DNA of 64,000 bases from Buddleja alternifolia. Lineage: Eukaryota; Streptophyta; Magnoliopsida; Lamiales; Scrophulariaceae. Below are positions 58,678-64,000 of the stretch, piece after piece; position 1 is the first letter of the stretch; every line of letters begins with the position of its first letter. The notes under the pieces are model-generated. The model was given only the letters and a program-made list of their open reading frames with translations, was not told the origin of the DNA and did no database searches. A program made the position numbers and the translations under genes. The stretch lies in assembly GCA_019426215.1 (NCBI GenBank), contig CM033400.1, positions 20,258,568 through 20,322,567 on the forward strand, read 5' to 3'.

Positions 58678-59285
58678 TATAGAAGAAGAATGTAAACTAA
58701 GGATTGAATTTGAAGGTAGCAAGTGAGTCCGCTAATGGGAAGGGGTAATTCTATGATAGATCGAGTTTAATTGTCTGAATATGAATTCAGTGTCCATCTC
58801 TCACACATAAGTGTGTTTAGAAATCTTACACAATATGTCTTATTGTGTGAGAGATATAAATACTAGAAGCATTGAACTCGATATAGCATAGATTTTTCCA
58901 GATGGTGATGGCAAGTGCAAGGATGGGTTGGGTGGGTAGTTTTCTTCCATTTTGTGTTTATTTAAATGTTGGATAGTTTAGACAAAATTATCGTTGAAGT
59001 AGTCACTCCTGTTTATCCAATAGAAACTTTTGCATCTCGACTTGAAATCGTCCAAATACATCCTCTACTGCCACACACAAACGCATTAAAAAATGATAGT
59101 AAAACAGAAAGAACAGAGTACTGACTCGATAGTTTATGATTCCGATTCTGCTTACGTAGCTGATGGCGTTTGGTGGATGTGGACCCTGAGGAATCTCTTC
59201 TCTTCTACATTCACTTATCCACGTTCTGATTACTGATTAGCAGCTCCAATTCCAACATTTAATTTCCATCAAGCTTGCTTCCATC

Positions 59286-59290
<5 letters not shown>
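58678..59290. other. Upstream region of the OPT gene
   Basis: No gene. It contains the probable promoter and 5' UTR of the transporter. No TATA box could be chosen with confidence. Confidence 0.4.

Positions 59291-59318
<28 letters not shown>
59291..59318 (+). repeat. AG dinucleotide repeat in the 5' UTR of the OPT gene
   Basis: Fourteen AG units end two bases before the ATG at 59321. GA repeats are common in plant 5' UTRs and can bind BBR/BPC factors; any role here is inference. Confidence 0.8.
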
Positions 59319-59320
<2 letters not shown>

Positions 59321-59321
<1 letters not shown>

Positions 59322-62300
59322 TGATTGGAAGTGAAGAAGAAGAAGAAGAAATCTCTGCTCCACTCAGTAAGTCAAGTCATTATTCCACTTCTTTTAATAA
59401 CTTCATTTATTTATCTAATAACAACTCCTCCAATTATGCAGTTGAGGTACATGAACCACCGGCGGAAGAAAACTCGCCGGTCGAGCAAGTGGCCCTGACC
59501 GTGCCGTTGACCGACGATCATTCCCTGCCCGTGGTCACCTTCCGTATGTGGACCCTAGGTGCGGCGGCCTGCGTTCTTCTCTCCTTCCTCAACCAGTTCT
59601 TCTGGTACCGCCGCGAGCCCCTCTCCATCTCAGCAATCTCCGCCCAAATCGCGGTGGTGCCGCTCGGCCACCTCATGGCGGCGGCGATCACGCGGCGCGT
59701 GTTCTTCCAGGGGCGGGGGAAATTTGAATTCACCCTCAATCCCGGCCCCTTCAACATAAAGGAGCACGTGCTGATCACGATCTTCGCCAACTCCGGGGCC
59801 GCGAATCCTTACTCCATACATATTGTGAGCGCGGTGAAGATATTTTACGGTCGGAGCTTGACCTTTTGGGTGGCGCTGGGGGTGGTTCTGACGACGCAGG
59901 TGTTGGGGTTCGGATGGGCGGGCCTGTTCCGGAGGTACTTGGTGGAGCCCGCTGCTATGTGGTGGCCCCAAAACCTCGTCCAGGTGTCTCTGTTCAGGTG
60001 CGTGCTACTCCAGCCGTGGCGTTCATATATAGATCCAATGGTTCACATACACAGTTGGTGTCACCAAAGTTGGTAACATGAAATAAGCCCCGAACGGCTC
60101 ATTTCATGTCACCCCAACTTATGGAACACTTTCAACTTGGCCTACAAACTAAAAATTAGAATTTATGATTACCATACGAACTGCTTTGAAATATTTGGTA
60201 AAAAGTTTAAGAAAACGATTGATTGCAATCAACGTGTAGGTTCTGATTAGGATCAATATAGCTCCAAATAGATATATACTTGTTATGTTTCTAGCAGGGA
60301 CAATTATCAAAACCTTTCATTTTTTGTAGGCCAAAAAATATAGATATCTTCCCTTATGTTTGCGTAGTTACTAACGCATCCTATATCGTCTCTCTCCGTC
60401 ACCCGTAAGAGAAATTTTGGCCTAAAGTTAGTCTATCAACGGTATCAGGAAAAAGATACAGGGTTCACTTAAAACTTGATTTCATAATTTTGGCATCATC
60501 TCAGTTATTAACTGCAGAATGGAAATCGACTGAATTTCATCAGTTAGAGAAGAGATAGACAGACTCCTGTCTTTTAAATTTAGAAACCTTGAAAGAATAT
60601 GTAATCTCAGTTCGTGCAAGGGATGGAAATTATGTTATGATGGTTCATTTCAACTCAAATTATTGGATAAGAATCTATGAGTGATGTGATTCTTACACTT
60701 AGAGAATCTCTGAAGAGTGAAAAATAACAAGAAAAACAGGAACTTTTAAAATATAGTAGTGCAATGAGGGAGTGCTAAGTATTTACTTTTTAACATTAAA
60801 ATATGTTCCTGCAATGGGACCAAAAAACATCCCAATATCCTGTGTTCTGCCAGTAAATCGAAGATGCACTCAGATATATGATTTCATTATTAAATGTGTA
60901 AAGATAGTGCGAGTCTTGCTGTTAAAGCTGAAAAATCTGAAGCAAGGAGTATGAAGTTTACCAAGCCACGTGACCGATACTACTTAACATTTTACTCATT
61001 CCTTTAATGTACTCAATCAGAATCTTTAAATGTAAGTTTATTTACTGAAACTGTGAACAACACTAACTAACAGATCATGTTGATAGAAGGGGAAAATTTC
61101 TAGACATAATTTATATATAATGAAAGTCTTGAGGGTTGATAAGTTGAAACGCTTAATTTCAGTAAAATTATATGTTAAAATTAACTTAAATGCCTACATA
61201 TAACTTAAGTTGGTATGGTAACTATGGATTATAGCATAAAAACAGCAACAATAATAATTAGGCTTAATATTAAAAAATGATTTTTGACTTCAGAGAAGGA
61301 TGGAGATTACTTCATCAGAACTTTCCATTACTCGTGGATTAAAACTCATCTGAGAATTGAACAGCTAGACTGCAAAGAGTTTCCTGCATTTCTTTTAGTT
61401 CATACTTTCCATAAGCTATCAATCTTGATGACCTAAAGTCTTGAATTTCTTTTTTGGCTATTTTATGTGTGTTTCCTTAACTGAACCCACCAACCTTACT
61501 GAAAGAGGAGAAAGGAGTAAGACCAGTTAGTAGAGGTGTAAATAAATTGAGTCAAGCCCGAACAAAGCACTTTTTCGGACTACAGAGTGCCGGGAACTGA
61601 AAACCAATCCAAGTAAATTTAGGGCATGTGTTAACTAAGTGCAGAAAGGATCTTAATCAATGTTCATGGTAAAGATCAAACATTGACTTTGACAGGTGTG
61701 ACATATCAGGTGGATGGTTGGTGATACTGCTCCAACTTTACTAGAAATACCTGAAGAAGCAAAGATTCTTAGTGACAGCTAATATATCATATGTCCCCTA
61801 CTCTACTAAAGTATCTCGGCAGAAGTCTTAGTATGACATATGTGGTGTAGTTATTTGAGCTATATCCTTTTCCGTAAATGACTACTGAGGATGAACAGTA
61901 TTTTTCTTAGATTTGATCCATCTTTTATTGAAGCAGTCAACCACATTGATTTCACCTCCATTATGTAATCTTATGTATTACAATTTTAAATGTTGATTTT
62001 TTAGTCCTCGAAAGCAGTTTTGAAACCATTGAGATACATTATGTTTTCGTATAGATATATTTCATAAGAGTGAGGTTGTTCTTGCACAACACAATTTCAA
62101 GTTTGTAACCATCAGAAATATAAATGGCAGGGCACTTCATGAGAAAGAAGAGAGACAAAGGGGCGGATTAACTAGAAATCAGTTCTTCTTAATTGCCTTT
62201 CTCTGCAGCTTTGCCTACTATGTCTTTCCAGGATACCTTTTCCCAAAGCTCACTTCAGTTTCATGGCTTTGCTGGATATTTTCTTCTTCTGTGTTAGTCC

Positions 62301-63895
62301 AACAGCTTGGGTCCGGTCTCCATGGTTTAGGGATTGGTGCTATTGGACTTGATTGGTCCAGCATATCATCATACCTCGGCAGCCCATTAGCCAGCCCGTG
62401 GTTTGCTACTGCTAACATAGCTGTTGGATATCTTCTTTGCATGTATGTTATTACACCTACTATGTACTGGCTCAATGTCTACAGAGCAAAGACCTTTCCG
62501 ATATTCTCAGATGGCCTCTTTAAGGAGAATGGGCAAAAGTATAACATATCGGCCATTATAGATTCAAACTTCCACATTGATTTACAGGCATATGAGCGTG
62601 AAGGCCGTCTCTATCTCAGCACCTTCTTTGCTATGACCTATGCTTTTAGTTTTGCCTGTCTCACTGCCACCATTGTTCATGTCCTCCTCTTTCATGGCAG
62701 GTAAGTTGAATTAATGACTTAGGTAGCTGTTTATATGTTTCACTAATGATAATTGATCAAGTTCTACGCTATACATGTTAGAAACTCTGCTCTAATGGTG
62801 TAAAAAGTTTTTGTCCTGATTGAATTTTGTTATATAACTTGTTTACTTGACATCACATAGCAATCTAGATATTTCATTCTAGCTGGTCATTGGCCTGGAC
62901 TAGTTGTTGAAATGCTGCTACGGTAAAATGTGAAGCTGAAAACAGATTGCGTATGTGTCAGTGTCAGTAAACATAAGTGCTGTTGTATGGCTCATCTTAG
63001 CTTGCTAGTAACAGAATGTATCATCCAAGAAATCAAGTAAAATAGGCCTCATTTTGCACCTTCTCCTTTCCTAGCCCAGTCCACAGCACCAAAATCTGTT
63101 TCACTCTCTTTCATGAGAATATCCTTTCTATCCAGTTCAGTGGGCACAATAAAACGTAACCTTTAAGATTAAATTTTAGACGAAGTATTATGTTGGACTC
63201 TCATAGTGACAAATTTTATGAACCTAGAGATATCTGGCTGTTGAGCAAGTCTGCCTTCAAGGAGAAGAAGATGGATGTACACACCAAGCTTATGCAAAGA
63301 TACAAGCAAGTTCCGGAGTGGTGGTTCATATTCATTCTTTTGATAAACATTACAGCCACCCTACTTATTTGTCATTATTACAATGATCAACTTCAGTTAC
63401 TGTGGTGGGGTGTCTTGTTAGCATGTGGCCTTGCCTTCTTTTTTACCCTTCCAGTTGGAGTTATCACTGCCACAACAAATCAAGTGAGTTTCTATGCTCT
63501 TATCTATTTTCTAAAGCTTTTTGCAATGCATCTGATGATACTGAATTTGGATGATACATTGAGATCAATCTATGTCTAAATCATTTCGCAAGCACTTTCC
63601 ACTGATTTCTTGTTCTATTCTCTACTTCACTAAAATTTCCATAAGGGTCTAGAACTCTAGATTTTGTAGACTTATGTTTTTGCTTTTAAGTATATGAAGC
63701 CTTTATGATCAGACACCAGGACTGAACGTGATTACGGAGTACATAATCGGTTACCTGTATCCAGGATATCCAGTTGCTAATATGTGCTTTAAGGTGTATG
63801 GGTATATCAGTATGAAACAAGCGCTAATATTTCTCCAAGACTTCAAACTTGGACATTACATGAAAATACCCCCCAGAGCTATGTTCATGGCCCAG
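59321..63895 (+). CDS. Oligopeptide transporter (OPT family), first five exons, 3' end outside window
   Basis: Membrane transporter of the OPT family, which moves short peptides, glutathione or metal chelates with protons; the substrate here is not predictable. Exons: 59321-59366, 59442-59997, 62131-62700, 63228-63483, 63713-63895, with GT-AG junctions and consistent phases, giving 537 codons of the roughly 740 usual for the family. The two hallmark motifs are present: [11 protein letters not shown] near 59743 and KIPPR near 63868. Hydrophobic membrane segments include the stretches near 59555, 62190, 62410 and 63320. The acidic N-terminus and the block [15 protein letters not shown] match plant OPTs. 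The last exon stops at a GT donor at 63896. No damage is seen. The closest paralog cannot be named. Confidence 0.93.
59367..59441 (+). other. 75-bp first intron or retained segment of the OPT gene
   Basis: Begins GTAAGTC and ends TTATGCAG, AT-rich like an intron. Its length is a multiple of three and it contains no stop, so retention would add 25 residues without shifting the frame. Confidence 0.6.
59998..62130 (+). other. Second intron of the OPT gene
   Basis: 2.1 kb between a GTGCGT donor and a GGCAG acceptor. AT-rich, with no gene or clear mobile element seen. Confidence 0.85.
62701..63227 (+). other. Third intron of the OPT gene
   Basis: 527 bp from GTAAGTT to ACCTAG. The acceptor was placed to restore the family phrase DIWLLSK. 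Nothing else is seen. Confidence 0.8.
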
Positions 63896-64000
63896 GTTAG
63901 TTTTCTTTTCCTTCCTTTCTCGAAAAACAGAGAAAGAGTAAAATTGTTTATTGGGTAAATTATGTAGACCCCGAGGTTTGAGGATAACATAACTTCCCCC
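63896..64000 (+). other. Start of the fifth intron of the OPT gene
   Basis: Begins GTTAG after the MAQ codons. It runs past the window end, so the rest of the gene is not visible. Confidence 0.7.

Noticed and set aside
59518..59971. Minus-strand ORFs of 90 and 113 aa
   Set aside because: Antisense to the GC-rich OPT exon; no family resemblance.

Overview
The window is nuclear DNA of a flowering plant, probably a dicot. The evidence is two intron-containing plant genes, an RPN10-type proteasome subunit and an OPT-family oligopeptide transporter, set among large Ty1/copia elements, a non-autonomous LTR element and small MITEs. No tRNA, rRNA, CRISPR or prokaryotic feature was seen. A Lamiales/asterid origin is only a guess. 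All coordinates were read by eye.

Positions 1-34102 are a pile of SIRE/Maximus-like Ty1/copia remnants on the plus strand. Each has pol followed by a long second ORF (ORF2, the env-like position) before the 3' LTR. Copy A runs from pol at 1-1872 through ORF2 at 2717-7098 to an LTR at 7360-8931. A separate LTR element, in the minus direction, is inserted at the end of that LTR. It forms an LTR-internal-LTR-internal-LTR array (8932-19752) flanked by the 5-bp duplication ACCAC. After it come a protease/integrase/RT remnant (19758-21870), a truncated LTR (21871-23316), copy B (RNase H tail, ORF2 at 24339-28589, LTR 28851-30343), and a more divergent copy C (ORF2 remnant 30344-32334, LTR 32572-34102).

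Positions 36273-44566 (minus) hold a complete ten-exon RPN10/PSMD4 gene. Its 4.3-kb seventh intron carries two hAT-like MITEs, a partial tandem duplication and a SINE-like promoter. MULE-type MITEs lie at 34866-35215 and 58247-58667.

Positions 45385-57965 are a tandem duplication of about 1.58 kb. Its second copy is split by a young 10.07-kb Ty1/copia element (47318-57388, minus) with two 2169-bp LTRs and a TTGGG duplication. One coding frame spans gag to RNase H, broken by what looks like a single-base insertion.

Positions 59321-63895 (plus) are the first exons of an OPT oligopeptide transporter that continues past the window.

The most unusual observation is in ORF2 of copies A and B. It keeps two short GT-AG intron-like segments at matching positions and phases. 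It also has a TATA-like box about 130 bp upstream and shows mostly synonymous divergence in the stretch compared. This suggests a spliced, separately promoted second gene inside a retrotransposon.
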